The notes: a model not told the origin generated them from the sequence alone. A stretch of DNA of 64,000 nucleotides from Blepharisma stoltei (GCA_914767885.1 CAJZBQ010000005.1:434001-498000), one strand, 5' to 3'; positions 20,853-32,700 are shown, counted from the stretch's first letter. Numbers and translations are program-made.

Positions 20853-21010
20853 AGTAATAATTATTCTTATGTTAAGAAAGAAAGTTATTCTATTTTTTAA
20901 TAATTACTTATAAATCAAAATTTTTTATAAAAATTTTTCTAGCTCTAGAAGAGTGTTTTTGTCCAAAAAAGTAGGATTTTTCAAAATGCTTTGTTCACTG
21001 AGAGAGAGGT

Positions 21011-21400
21011 TTAGAATCTTAGCTCATTCTTTAATGGCATCATTACCTGTTTTCCTCTTTGCTGTGCTGTTAGCAAACCTGCCTTCCCTCTCAACCCTCT
21101 TCCTCTCGTAATTGCTATTCCTTTTCCTGTTGAAGTCTGTTTGATTCTTTTAAACATCGGTGCATTTTTGAACATATCAGGCACAATCACAAATCTTATT
21201 TGTGCGCCTCTGATATAAACTTGCTCTAAAACATATACATTCCCATCACGAGATGTGACAGTCACTGTTTCCAATCTGCAGTTCATTGTGTCTTCTGCAT
21301 CAACTAAATATCCTCTATACAATTCGCCAGTTTTTAGCTCAATTGTAATCACATGGTTTTCAGCTTCATGCAATAGTTTGATTGGGACACCTATGCTCAT
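21011..21400 (-). CDS. SNRPD3: Small nuclear ribonucleoprotein SmD3
   Basis: 129 aa, ATG 21400. Sm1 and Sm2 folds are clear: [36 protein letters not shown] (Sm1) and [21 protein letters not shown] (Sm2). An Arg/Gly-containing tail (RGRGLRGK) is typical of SmD3. Part of the heptameric Sm ring on U1, U2, U4 and U5 snRNAs; this organism needs a spliceosome able to handle 15-16 nt introns. Its ATG is 7 bp from the divergent Rtf1 ATG. Confidence 0.95.
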   Translation of the reverse strand: MSIGVPIKLLHEAENHVITIELKTGELYRGYLVDAEDTMNCRLETVTVTSRDGNVYVLEQVYIRGAQIRFVIVPDMFKNAPMFKRIKQTSTGKGIAITRGRGLRGKAGLLTAQQRGKQVMMPLKNELRF

Positions 21401-21407
21401 AATAAAT

Positions 21408-23540
21408 ATGAGCTATACTCGAAGGCCCAAAGACTCTGACACAGAATCAGGTGAAGAAAAAGAGGATTATCAAAATCTTTACGAGTCTGAACAAGATCGA
21501 TATTATATAAACTCTTTACCAGAACTTGAAAGGGAAAGAATTCTATCTGAAAGATATGAAAAAAAGCTCACTCCCCCTCTAAATTGGAAAAAATCCAGTT
21601 CCAATTTAAAGAGGCTAATTTTGTTTTTAAAAAAAATGTATATTAAATTTTCTCGCAAAATAATTTCATAAAATTTTAAAAATAAAAAATTGAATGCAAT
21701 ATCTTGAATTTGAATTTATATATATAAAGAATCAATTTAAAATTTAATCGATATAGTGTGAAAACTGTTTAAATAATATTTTACTTACACTTTTGATATT
21801 AAATTAGGCCAAAATTAATTTTATAAAAATTAAGGTTTTCACGTTGTAAAATTGCTTAAATTTAAAAGGGTTAAAATATCAAAAAATGGAAATTGTTTGC
21901 TTCAATTCAAAAGGAGCGAGTTAGGGAAAAAGACAGAGAAAGGATGCAAATGCAGCTGGAAAAAGCTCAAGAAAGGAAGCAGCCAATTGTAGAAGGTATG
22001 GAAGAGTTCTCGGATGAAGAAAAACGGGGAAGGCGAAAAAGAAGGAAAAAAAGCGACGATGATTATGAGCCAGTTGCTAAAATGAAGAAAAGTAAGCTGC
22101 AGATTATTGAAAAACAAGAGCAGGCTTATGATTATAAAAAAGAGTCGGCAATTGTGCAGCTTGAAGATATTGAAAGAATCAGATTAGGAAGAGACCAGCT
22201 TGTGAAATGATGTCCACATTTGTATTTTGACAAAACAGTGAAGGGCGCTTTTGTGAAAATTAATATTGGGAAGAAAAAAGGCACAAATGAAAGCGTTTAT
22301 TTAATGTGCGAAGTTGTTGATGTGCTTACTGGTGATTATTATGAAATCCCTGATACCAAAATCAGTACAAATAAATATCTCCATCTGGCTCATGGGAAAA
22401 ACAAAAAAACTATGAAGATTGATATTGTTTCTAAAAAGCCTTTTACAAGTGAAGAGTTTGAAGCATATGCAGAAAAACTCAAAAAAGACCAAATAAAGCC
22501 AGTCACCAGAAATCATATTGATAACAAGCTAGCCGAAATTCAAGCTGCGCACAACTATAAATACACAAGTGATTAGATTATATTAGATTAGAATAAAAGT
22601 TAGAATGATTTTCGGGGTTTATTTCAGTCCCTTTTCGCCTTCACCGACTTTAGGCTCGTCACCCAGGGGGATAGGAGATATAATAAATGCTCGATGATGG
22701 CGCTCAATGTTCCATCATCTGGCAACCTGTATAGGAACGACCCCGACCTCTCCTTCTCGTTCCCATTACCCTTCGCATCGGAAGCGTAGAGTTGTCTTAT
22801 GGATTCTGGCTTCCTTGTCTCTCGTGTGGGGTAAAAGCCCTGTCGTGGTGCCCCAATCAGGGATAAAAAATCCACCCTGGAAACAAATTCCAAGCCCCTG
22901 CCCTAAATACAAAAACCTAAAAGGGTATGGGAGAAGGACGGGTCGAAGAATTCCCCATTTTATTTTTATTTGGGTGTATACACAAGTGAAGAAATTGAAA
23001 TCATGGTAGAAAAACAACTTGAAGAAAACATCGCGAAAGGGAACATCGAGTCCTTTGCAACCTTGGAGCTTGAAAAACTCAAAGTAAGGCTAGAAGACAT
23101 GAAAGCGAATCCTGAAGGAATAAGTGAAGAAGAACAAAGGAAAAAAATTCGAAGCCTTGAAGACATGATCAAAAAGTTGGAAAATGCATTGAAATTTGAC
23201 GACAAAATTGTGGTAGGTGAGACTGTTCAAATTTTAAATGAAAGAAATAGAACTAAACAACTGGAAATTGACTTATGAAGGGTAAGATATTATTAAGGCT
23301 GAACAAAGAAAGCTACATAAGCTTGAAGAAGCAAAGCAAGAAAATAAAAAAGCGGAAGAAGTGAAACCTAGTATGAAATAATTAGAACTTTCTCAATATG
23401 AAATGGACCAGCTAGCAAAGCAGAGACTGGTGACTATTCATTCTGTTGATTTAGAAATTGATGATTGGATACCACTAACAGGGCCGCTGAGAGTACCAAT
23501 AAGAGAGTATCCTGCACTAGTCACTCCTTATCCTCTTTAA
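21408..23540 (+). CDS. RTF1: RNA polymerase II-associated Paf1-complex subunit Rtf1 (Plus3 domain)
   Basis: Starts [15 protein letters not shown] at 21408 with the acidic N-terminus and [17 protein letters not shown] typical of Rtf1. The Plus3 domain follows ([14 protein letters not shown]...FVKINIGKK...[21 protein letters not shown]), with UGA as Trp. After the C2 insert (22573-22989) come SEEEQRKK helices, a 16-nt intron (23282-23297), a 15-nt intron (23371-23385) and the end VTPYPL at 23540. Rtf1 links transcription elongation to histone H2B ubiquitination. A family-E insert at about 21557-21878 disrupts the region after SERYEKK; no TA pair I tried restores frame there, so this junction is unresolved. 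Confidence 0.9.
21557..21878. mobile_element. Family-E insert (E2) in Rtf1, boundaries approximate
   Basis: Hairpin CCTCTAAATTGG / CCAATTTAAAGAGG at about 21576-21617, then an AT-rich interior (TAGTGTGAAAACTGTTTAAA) like E1 at 4438-4697. It carries stops in the Rtf1 frame. The true edges are uncertain. Confidence 0.6.
22573..22989 (-). mobile_element. Retroposon-like element C (copy 2) in Rtf1 exon
   Basis: Flanked by the perfect 12-bp repeat ATACACAAGTGA (22561-22572 and 22978-22989). The left end has the TAGATTA tail motif and GGGGTTTATTTCAG, the reverse complement of the end of copy 1 at about 6260-6312. Removing one repeat plus insert (417 bp) joins HNYKYTS to [10 protein letters not shown] in frame. 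A degenerate family-B arm sits inside (about 22688-22727). Confidence 0.85.
23282..23297 (+). other. 16-nt intron in Rtf1
   Basis: GTAAGATATTATTAAG; removal joins EIDLWR to [13 protein letters not shown]. Confidence 0.9.
23371..23385 (+). other. 15-nt intron in Rtf1
   Basis: GTATGAAATAATTAG; removal joins EEVKP to [15 protein letters not shown]. Confidence 0.9.
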
Positions 23541-23731
23541 TAATATATATACCTAATTACAACGAATAAAAACGTTCATACTGATTAGCCACTATTCTAT
23601 TTTATAGAAAATATGATAATAGTTGCCAGTAGGTGCATTTTTATTCATTATGATTAGACATAATTTAAATCGAAATATTAAAAGAACTGTTAATTAATAG
23701 ATTGTTAATTATTTGATTTAATTATATACAC

Positions 23732-24463
23732 CTATTCACCAATGTATCTTGGCTGGTATGTAGGCGAAGGACTCTCACTTTCTCCAGGACTACCTTCAAA
23801 TGTAGGCAAAAAGGCTCTGCTTTCAAAAGAATAATTTTCAGAATGATACTCATTTGGGAGAGGTTTTAATTTTATAACAGAACTATCCTCAATTTCAGAT
23901 TGAGTTCGTTTTATTTTTTCATGAACCATCACTTTTTCAATTCCATTTGGCAAAGAATTAAAAACATTTTTCATATCTAACAAAGCAAACCTTTTCGGTT
24001 TAAAAATGCTGGAATCAAGCTCTATCGGCTCCCATTTTTTATCAGAATATTGAGCTGCAAATCTTGAATTTTGATTATTTTTGTTGTTTAAGCTTAGCCT
24101 TCCAGTCCCAAAAGCAGGATGCAGTCTTGAGTTGTTATTAATTTTACTAATAGAAGGCAAATTTTCTTTTTTCACACTTATTGAGTTAACTAAATCAGAT
24201 TTTGTGCTTCTTTTCGTTGAATGACTTCGTGATCTCATTGACAGTTTGTTGGGCCCAAATCTAATTGTACTCGGGATTTGTGTAGTTTTGAATTCATCTC
24301 TTTGTGAAGAATTATAACTTTTATACAAACTTATATCATTTTTTGATTTTTTCAATAATTCTTTTGGATTTATATCAGAAATATTCAAGAAGCTTGATGA
24401 GTCTAGTTGGCAACTGTGCATTCTCGCTACATTTTTATGTCTCTGTCTTAACGGATTCTCCAT
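23732..24463 (-). CDS. Hypothetical protein, Ser/Asn-rich, 243 aa
   Basis: Complete frame with its own ATG (MENPLRQRHKN) 36 bp from the divergent gene at 24500. Rich in Ser, Asn, Lys and basic-Ser patches (RSRSHSTKRSTKSD), and ends in a proline/serine region (SPGESESPSPTYQP). No domain, signal or membrane segment seen; probably largely disordered. No family recognised. Contains no UGA within the frame. Confidence 0.75.
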   Translation of the reverse strand: MENPLRQRHKNVARMHSCQLDSSSFLNISDINPKELLKKSKNDISLYKSYNSSQRDEFKTTQIPSTIRFGPNKLSMRSRSHSTKRSTKSDLVNSISVKKENLPSISKINNNSRLHPAFGTGRLSLNNKNNQNSRFAAQYSDKKWEPIELDSSIFKPKRFALLDMKNVFNSLPNGIEKVMVHEKIKRTQSEIEDSSVIKLKPLPNEYHSENYSFESRAFLPTFEGSPGESESPSPTYQPRYIGE

Positions 24464-24499
24464 TTTCTAATTTTTAGGTTATTTAGATAAATCCTAATA

Positions 24500-25769
24500 A
24501 TGGCAGATGAGCTAATTATTGACGCCAATCGTTGTGCTTTCCGAGAGCTATTTAGCAAATTAAAGCAAAAGGAAAAGATGCTGACCTACAATGAATTATT
24601 CAAATTTTTGGAAAAGGCACATATATTTCCTGATTTATTAGATATTTATAGACTGAAATCCTTGATTTTGGATAGCGCAAAAACCAATGGGAACTATGAT
24701 AAAAGGCCAAGTTTTTCATATATGGGATTTGAAATTTTATTATGCGAACTGGCTAATAAAATATATGAGAAACATCCTCAAAATGAGAGGTTTAAACTCT
24801 TGATAAGGCATATAGTGATTTCATGCAGGCTGCTGTATGGTGTTCATTTAACCCAGACTTTGTCACAAGACCCACTTGATACTTTTAATTCTGAATCAAC
24901 AAATTCTTTATTTTTTGCTACTGAGGACAAGCGGTTAGCAAAAGCACAATCACTTACTCCCACCCTCTGTGAGCAATCAAAAAATTTTGTTTCAAGGAAA
25001 GCTGCTAATTTTTTTTAAAATTTATATGTATAAATTTTATAGAATTTTTTTTCAAAATTTTAAAAAATTTAAAAAATTCCCGAAATAATTTAGACAAATA
25101 TTAATTTAACTTGTGTATTTTATGTTTTAAAATGCAAGTATTTAAAATTAAACAGTATTAGCTAGAGATTTCATTTTAATAATTATCACTTATATATCAA
25201 ATATTTTTTCATAAAAATTTTTTATTTACGGAGGGTGGGTTTTTACTCAAAAATAGGCATTTTTCCTAGTTTTTTTCTGTCACGGAGGTGGATTTAAGGG
25301 CTTAACTTCCCCTTTTCAAGCATTCAAGAATTCCAGGGATAATTCTTTCAAAAACATTACTAACAAACTACCAATAGCAAATCCAGAAAAGAATATTAAG
25401 CCCGCAGTAAAAAATGATTCAACAGTTAACATTCTTTTAAAGACAAAAAGACCGGTTCTGCAAACTGCTCATCAATCTCCCAACAAAATCTCACCAGAAG
25501 TTATTGGAAAATTAATTGGATCGAAATCATTAACAGTCTCTCCTCTAGCTGCTTCTGAAATTCCTTCACCACAAACCCCAAACCAAAACTCCGATGATAT
25601 GAGCCTTTCATTCGATGATAGATATGAAAAGATTGTAGAACTATTTAGCGAGTTTAAGAAAAAGAACGAGTCACTAAAATTACCAAAAACTGGCTGCATT
25701 AGCTCGAAGGTTTTAGAATTTATAAGCCATATAAGAAACCGAAGAGTAGGAACAGTAAGCGTCATTTAG
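24500..25769 (+). CDS. Hypothetical protein, 309 aa, interrupted by a family-A IES
   Basis: The N-terminal part (MADELIIDANRCAFRELF...) is helical with FEILLCELANKIYEK. IES A4 (24957-25296, 340 bp) breaks it after KAQSL. With the IES out the frame continues KGLTSPFQAFKNSRDN to UAG at 25767-25769, giving exactly 310 codons. The C-terminal part has a disordered Ser/Pro linker and a final helical block (YEKIVELFSEFKKKNE). Family not recognised. Confidence 0.8.
24957..25296. mobile_element. Family-A MITE/IES (A4), diverged
   Basis: TTACTCCCACCCTCTGTGAG at left; CACGGAGGTGGATTTA at right; TA at 24955-24956 and 25295-25296. Interior order is reversed relative to A3 (single-repeat end on the left). 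Removal restores the host gene frame. Confidence 0.9.
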
Positions 25770-25921
25770 AAATATTTATTGAAGATGAATTTTGAATTAT
25801 GGAAACTAAAAACTCTACGAAAAAAATTAAATTAAATATATAGTGCTTTTTCATGAATCGTCTTATTAGCAGTTCTAGTCGTTTTCATAAAGCAAATCTT
25901 ACAAAAATATATAAAATTAAT

Positions 25922-26278
25922 ATGGAAGAATGGAGCTATGAGATCTGCGATTGTGCTAAAAACCCATTCATGTTTGTTTGGTCTCTTTGCATCCCATGTG
26001 GACTCCACTGCATGCAAACTTGTAATGCAAAGCATGCAGATCCTTTAAATAAACACTCAGCTTTACGAGCCTACTTATGCGTTTTATTCTTTGGATGTGT
26101 AGGAGCATCAATTAACCGCAACCTACTTAGAAAATCATTGAATATAAAAGGCAATCTCTTTCATGACTTCGCACATTTGATCATTCCTTGTTGTGCTGTG
26201 ACGCAAGAATGGATGCAGGTCATGAAAGTAAAGAAGGGAAGCGGAGAGCTTTTAATTACTCAACTTAAAGTTATTTAA
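25922..26278 (+). CDS. PLAC8/cornifelin-type Cys-rich protein
   Basis: About 118 aa from the ATG at 25922 (an in-frame ATG at 25853 would add 23 residues). It begins W-x-x-x-ICDCAKNPF, has paired cysteines around hydrophobic stretches (CIPCGLHCMQTC, LIIPCCAVTQEW), the spacing typical of PLAC8 domains. PLAC8 proteins are small, often membrane-associated; roles range from organ size to metal transport, so no function is assigned. Stop UAA at 26276-26278, followed by a family-A MITE. Confidence 0.75.
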   Translation: MEEWSYEICDCAKNPFMFVWSLCIPCGLHCMQTCNAKHADPLNKHSALRAYLCVLFFGCVGASINRNLLRKSLNIKGNLFHDFAHLIIPCCAVTQEWMQVMKVKKGSGELLITQLKVI

Positions 26279-26305
26279 CCCTATTAATCCTGCCAAATAA
26301 AATGC

Positions 26306-26680
26306 TAACTCCCCCCCTCCGTGAGTGAACAAAACCATTAGAAAAATCCCTAGTTTTTGCCCAAAAACCCACCCTCCGTGAGTGAACAAAAAATTTTTTT
26401 AATAGATTATGGAAAAAATATTTGATATATAAATGATAATTAGTATAATGAAATTTAGAGCTAATTCTGTTTAATTTTAAACGAATTGCTTTTTAAAACA
26501 TAAATTTTATAAATCAAATTAATATTTGCTTTCCAATTTTTTGTGAATTAGGATTTTTTTAATTTCGAAAAAAAATATTTTTTATAAAATTTATATATAA
26601 AATTTTTTAAAAAAAAAAAAATTAACCCCCCTCCGTGAGTGAACAAAATTTTTTTGTTCACTCACGGAGGGGGGGGAGTA
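26306..26680. mobile_element. Family-A palindromic MITE (A5), near full length, intergenic
   Basis: TAACTCCCCCCCTCCGTGAG at left, CTCACGGAGGGGGGGAGTA at right with the standard interior. TA at both edges. Confidence 0.93.
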
Positions 26681-27111
26681 AGAATTAAAAAACTATTTAA
26701 TCTTTGTTTTGAAAGTTTTTGTAAATTGTAAATGGAGGTGCCATAATCAACTAATTATTGTAATTTTTTTCCTCTCCATTGATTAAAAATTATAATAAGA
26801 GATGTTAATAAAAACTAATTAAGGCCTTCTATTTTCTTTAATATTTATTTTAATAAATATATTATATGATAATAATTAGCAAAGTAAACTAAAGTTTGGA
26901 AGCATTATTTATAAAAATTTAGCACTTGGACAATAGAAGCTAAATTATTCGATCATTATTTATTAGGGAAAAATTAGATTTCCTATAAAAATAATTATCA
27001 TATCTCACACATTTTATGAATAATTTTTCTCTTAAATTTCCTAAAAAACAGTCAATCAAATCTTTTAATTAATTCTATTATATATTATCTAAATATTTAG
27101 AATAATTATGT
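26681..27111. other. Intergenic, about 430 bp, very AT-rich
   Basis: No gene or repeat recognised between MITE A5 and the NOT4 stop codon. Confidence 0.5.
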
Positions 27112-28215
27112 TCATGCCTTCGAAGACGCTAAGACAATTTCATCTCTTTGGCTAGTGACTGATTTGAATTGGGCTTCTTCGATTTGTAGTAGATCTTTCA
27201 CCCAAGAATTCCTCAGCAATTTTGGCACTTCAGTTGCTGGGAGTTTTACTATTTCTTGGGTCGGTGAATTCAAAGCCAAGATTTTTCTCAAGAACTCAGG
27301 AGTTTCAATTGCATCCTCATTGCTTTCTTCGACGAAATTAAAGCGACTATGAAGTCTTCGGGGCGCGAAGTCAAAACTATAAACTCTTGGCTTAGTTTTT
27401 GGAGGAGTCTGAAACTCTTCGCTGGAAACTCTTGGCTTAGTTTTTGGAGTCTGAAACTCTTCACTGGAAATTCTTGCTCTTTGAACTCGAGCTGAAGGAA
27501 GTACATGGTGTTTATCTGGCTTTGCTGCAATGACATTTAGTAGCGGAAATATGGAATTATGAGCCTGAATGTGACAATTATGCTGAATGTCTTCACGTGT
27601 GAAGGTATCTGACAAGCTTCCTTCTTCATGTAGATACATGCAATCAGGATTTTGACATCTGGTTCCTTTTACATATGAATTGCAATATTTAGTAGTCCCA
27701 TATGTAGCTTTTATTTCTCTCTCTTCATACACGAAGCCATCACAAGCCTAATCGGATTTTACTTTAATACACAAAGTTGCCTCGACCTCGCTATGGTATG
27801 TTAGGTATGCACTGTATGACAAACCTGAAGGATTTGTATATGCATTGGCTTTATTTACAACACATTTTTTTATTCGGCCATATTGACCAAAAAACTTGTC
27901 CATGCTCATAACCTAAATAAAACTGACCTTCTCATCAGCCAAACTGGGAGAAAGCCCTATCAAGTAAACAAGATTTCTTTGGATTACTCGATACTTAGCA
28001 AGTTCAGCTCTGCTGTTTTGGTCACAGAGTTTTGAATATGATGAACTGAATAAGGGTTACTTAAAGAATAAAGCTCTGTGACAGTGCGGACATCTGGGAT
28101 TTATTGCATCTTCTGTTATATGGTTAGCACATTTGGTGCACAGGACTTGTCCGCAGTTACACAATTGACGTGATGGTAACGCTGTCTGGCAAACACCACA
28201 GATTCTGTCTTCCAT
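27112..28215 (-). CDS. CNOT4: CCR4-NOT transcription complex subunit 4, RING E3 ubiquitin ligase NOT4
   Basis: Four exons (28215-28061, 28045-27928, 27912-27763, 27747-27112) with three 15-nt introns; 353 codons. Domain order is diagnostic: C4C4 RING (CGVCQTALPSRQLCNCGQ, CTKC, CPHCHRAL), the RVIQRNLVYLIGLSPSLADE linker, an RRM (FFGQYGRIKKCVV...YSAYLTYHSEVEA) and a C3H1 zinc finger (KYCNSYVKGTRCQNPDCMYLHEEG). NOT4 ubiquitinates ribosomal and other targets during co-translational quality control and mRNA decay. The tail holds an imperfect tandem SSEEFQTP..KTKPRV duplication. At 352 aa it is shorter than yeast or human NOT4. Confidence 0.95.
27748..27762 (-). other. 15-nt intron in NOT4
   Basis: Sense GTAAAATCCGATTAG between ATLCIK and ACDGFVYEE. 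Confidence 0.9.
27913..27927 (-). other. 15-nt intron in NOT4
   Basis: Sense GTCAGTTTTATTTAG between SLADEK and VMSMDKFFG; a GTC rather than GTA start. Confidence 0.88.
28046..28060 (-). other. 15-nt intron in NOT4
   Basis: Sense GTAACCCTTATTCAG, ending CAG; joins HRALFF to NSSYSKLCDQ. Confidence 0.88.
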
Positions 28216-29796
28216 AGATAATTTATAATAAAAGTTATTTTGATATCAAAGCCATTAGTTCAATAAACGCTTTAAATTTGAAAATTTAAACTTATTTTGG
28301 TGTAAAGGAAATGGCGTAGCAGATTAATCAGTAAGGATTAAAATTGGAATTAAAATTTTTAAATTTGAATTCGAGCGGGTTTGCTACTCCCTATTAAATT
28401 CTTTGTTTATTGAGACAAATAAATTAAAATAGTATTAAAGGGTTATGCTAGTCATAAGTGGGTTAACCTGCTAACGTCGTCCACTTTAGTTCCAAAATGT
28501 TGCACTTTTGGATTTATCTCTTAAACCACTTGTTTAAGGATTAGCTCCATAGTGCAGAACCGCTGTCTGTAGAGTCCCTGATGGCCCCGATGAGGAGAAG
28601 ACCAATTGTAGGCAAAGCCTGCCTAGCCCATTTGGCAGAGACAGAAATAACTTCGGGAGTAGCAAAATTTCCTTATTCAGCAAGGCTTTCAAACCTGAAG
28701 GCCTATTTCAAAAAGGACAGAGTTCCTGGTTTCAGCTTCATCAGGATGGGTCTTACCTGCTTCATAGGAGCCTAATTTAAATCAACTTAATTATTTTATT
28801 CTAATTGAGACAAAGGAATATCTAAATAACCTTTCTAAAGAGCAATAATCTTTAGGAGGTATTTGCATTTAATTATCAACTATTATAGTAGTGCCAGCAT
28901 CATTTAAAAATATAATTTAGATAAACTATAAAAACTAACGAGAAAATAGTAATTTATAAACAATTAATAATTATTTAATAAGGTTCTTATTATTCTGCGT
29001 GCTATGAATAAATGCAGAATATATGTTTATCTTATTTTTAAAAATTAAAAAAATTAGAAATAGCTGTATGACCTTATGCGTCTTAATAAGGCTCTATTGC
29101 TATACATCATCTAAATGTTTATAAAATTATTAATAGACTTAATTTTTGAAACACTGAAATAAGTTGAAATAATTTAAGGATTCAAATGAGCCTGCAAGTT
29201 AATCAAATAGAATAAAGTTTTAGCAATGGCAAGGTAGACAGCTGAAATTAATAGCTGTTTCAAATAATTATGCTCAAATACAATAAAATTTAAAAAAATC
29301 AAAAGCTGGGCTTTAGAGGTATTTTATTTACGTTTTCATAATCCAGATGAATGAGATGGATTTTTGCTGCGAGTAGACCATTTCAGTTCTTTTATCCGTG
29401 CAAAGTTTTCATCACAATGTGATAGCAAATATCATGGAAATTCACATATTTTCTGCTGTTAATCCCTTATCATTTTAGCATCAAAATAATTTAACTAGCA
29501 AAACATTTAGGCAAGATTATTGCTAAACTAATTATCTCATTTTCCTAACCGTTTTAATTTAAATTTAAGTTAACTGAAAATGAAATGCGGCTAGCTGAAC
29601 ATTTTCCTCGCTCGACATTTACTTGAAGATATTTGGTCGGATTTTTTCATTCTAAGGCATTTGATCGAATTTTTACCTTTCATCTAGCAAATGATTTGCG
29701 AGGAAAAAGTTTCGACAAAATCAACGAGGAGATTTCACTTTGGGAAAATATTCTGATCAGTTGGCATGTGCCTGAAAATACTAATTCATATAACTA
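28216..29796. other. Long non-coding stretch with one GC-rich island
   Basis: About 1.6 kb without a supported gene. 28441-28775 is distinctly GC-richer than its surroundings and contains a tRNA-like phrase TTAGCTCCATAGTGCAGA and TAGAGTCCCTGATGG; it may be a further retroposon family or a non-coding RNA. I could not fold a complete tRNA from it and found no second copy. The rest (28776-29796) is AT-rich with nothing recognised. Confidence 0.45.
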
Positions 29797-32700
29797 ATGA
29801 CTCAGCCTATTTTTAGATACGACGAAGCGAATTGGATAAATGATATTCTATTCACATGAGCATTCTCCCCTATAAGGTTTTGAGTTAAAAATAAGCCAAA
29901 TCCCTCAAATTTAGTGGATGTTCCAAAGAGATTGAAGTTTAACGAATCTGTTGATAAACTAGAAAAAGAATGAGAAAATGAGCTAAATAGTAAAAACCCG
30001 AGTTTTTTCAAAGCCTTAATTAGAGTTGTGGGCTGAGATTTTATAAAATATTGTATACCAGGAATAATAGGCTACAATTTAGGACTGGTCCAAGCTGTCC
30101 TTGTTATTTTCTTACTCCCCCAATAACAAGCAAAATTCTTTTGCTTTAGCACAAAATTTTCAAAGAATATGTATAGGGTCGAAATTTTTCTTATTATTGG
30201 GGGTTTCAGATAAAATGTAAAACTTGCGAATCTAAGTGCATTTGCCCAAAATAATAAGTAAATTTCGATCCATATAAAATTTATATTTAAATTTTATCCC
30301 AAAGCCCCAGAATGAGCAAGAACTCGCTTATTACTGGGAGTTAGTCGAGTACATGCGTGATGAAGATGCAGATCATTATGAAGCAATTTATCTGGTTATC
30401 GCATACGCTACCTCAGTTATATCAGCCCATTTTTTGTTTACTATCAGTTCTTTCAAATTAAGGGTCTTAACTGCCAGAATCAAATCAATAATCCCATGTG
30501 TTATATTTAAAAAAGTTTTGACAATGTCAAATGTAGCAATCTCAGAAGGAGACAATAAAGGAAAACTCTCTAATGTGATTGCAACTGAACTAGAATTTCT
30601 TGATCTTTTATTTGTCACTATGCTTGTTCTGGCTATGCCAATTTTTATAATAGGATCATATATTATTTTAGGCATTTTGATAGGTTGGGCTGGAATAATT
30701 GGCTTAACTATAGACATTCTTCATTTTCCTATAATAGTTTTATTAGCGAATATTGTAGGGAATTACAGGCTAAAAATTGCGATCCATAGTGATGGAAGAG
30801 TGAAAATGATCACAAACCTTATTGAAGGCATTAGAATTATTAAACTTTATGGGTGGGAAGATCCATATTTAGCTCTCATTTATAAAAAAAGGCTTGAAGA
30901 AATAAGAGAAGCAATCCACAAAATAAATGTTTTTTCTATAGGAAACACAATCGGAACAGCAGGATCATGCTTGATTTTGCTCATAACTTTTTGGCTTTTT
31001 GTGCACTTTGGAAATGATTTAAGCAGTGGGGAAGTGTTTTGTGCAGCGACACTTTTATTGATGGCTCATGTCCTGATTACTAGATCGGGAGTTGTAGCAA
31101 TTACAACAATAGTGCTACTTATTCTGTCAATGCAGAGAGTAACCCAAATTATTTTGCTAAAACCAAGGCCAAAGTCTCAAAATTCAGACACAATGGGACA
31201 TTCTGTGTCTGTGAAAAATGCAAGTTTTGGATATAATGGGGCTAATACTGGAAATAGCTCTGAGCTACATAAATTGAGCGAAGGAGATGGAGAAAAAGAG
31301 CCTGCACTAATTGGCATTAATTTTGAGCTCGAAATTGGCGAGCTTTTAATTGTAGTTGGACCTTCAGGGTCTGGAAAAAGCACTCTTTTGATGGGATTAT
31401 TACAAGAAATAGCTTTAAAGTCAGGGAACTTCGGAGTGAATGGGAAAATTGCATATTCTGGAGATAACCCTTGAATTGTTTCTGGTACTATAAAGGAAAA
31501 TATTGTGATGGGCAGCGAGTATAACGAAGAACTATATAACAGAGTAATTTTTGCATGTGCACTTGAAAAAGACTTAAAGCTGCTTACGTATGGAGATAAT
31601 ACAAATATTGGGAATAGAGGAATAACTTTAAGTGGAGGCCAGAAAGCAAGAATATGCCTTGCCAGAGCAGTCTATACTAATAGAGATATAATCCTTCTTG
31701 ATGACCCTTTAAGTTCTTTTGATCCAGAAGTAAGCGCTCATATATGAAAATACTGCATTAAAGGAATATTAAGCGGCAAAACGATCGTTATTGCAACTCA
31801 CCAACTTCAGCTTGCTTCAAAAGCTGATAAAATATTAATTCTATTTCAAGGAAGGCAGATTTTCTTTGGAAATAGTGAGGAATTGAAAACAAGGGAAAAT
31901 ATCGTGAATATCCTTGGCGACTTAAATGACACTTCATCTGTATCTACTATTAAAAATAGCGACCTAGATAGTCTGATCAGTGCAAATGTTAACCAAGATA
32001 AAATTTCTATTGAAGATGAGGCAAGTAGCAAGCCAGTTGTGGTGAAGTCTTACTTTAGGTACTTACTTTATGGGTATAAATACTCATTTATTTTCGTGAT
32101 AATTTTTCTTATTTTAATTGCAGCCCACGCAGCAAGTGTTGCTGTGATGTGGTGGCTTGCAATATGAGCTGCACAATCCGAAAGTGAACAGGAAAACAAC
32201 TACTACGTATATGTTTTTGCAATTATTTCCTTACTAAGCTTGATTACAGCATTTCTAAGATGCTACATTCTGTATTATGGTATGGCTATAAGTGGTAGAA
32301 ATCTTCACAACGCCGCACTTGCAGGGATCACTAAAACAAATACATGATATTTTGATAAAAACCCTACGGGAAGAATGATAAATAGGTTTTCAAAAGACAC
32401 TTTATTAATGGACGAAATTTTAATGATGCATCTTTTTGAATTCGTCCACACACTAATTTTGCTTTGGGGTACATTTATAGTAGTCACCATTGTAGCTCCT
32501 CTTAACGTATTTGCTATTACAGCCTATCTGGTTTATGTGATATTTTTAGCACTAAAACTAGTCCCAATTTCTAAAGAACTGAGATCAATTGAGTTGATGT
32601 CCAAAAGTCCAATTTTTTCTATTTGCAATGAATCTGTGCTGGGGCTGGTCTATATAAGGTCTTTTGATCTCCAAGAAAAGTTCTATTTAGATCTAAGGAA

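Noticed and set aside
22624-23017. Minus-strand ORFs over Rtf1
   Set aside because: Shadows of the C2 repeat and of Rtf1 coding on the plus strand.
28581-28775. 64-aa ORF in the GC island
   Set aside because: No homology, no intron signals and no codon pattern like neighbouring genes; more likely a chance frame in GC-rich DNA.
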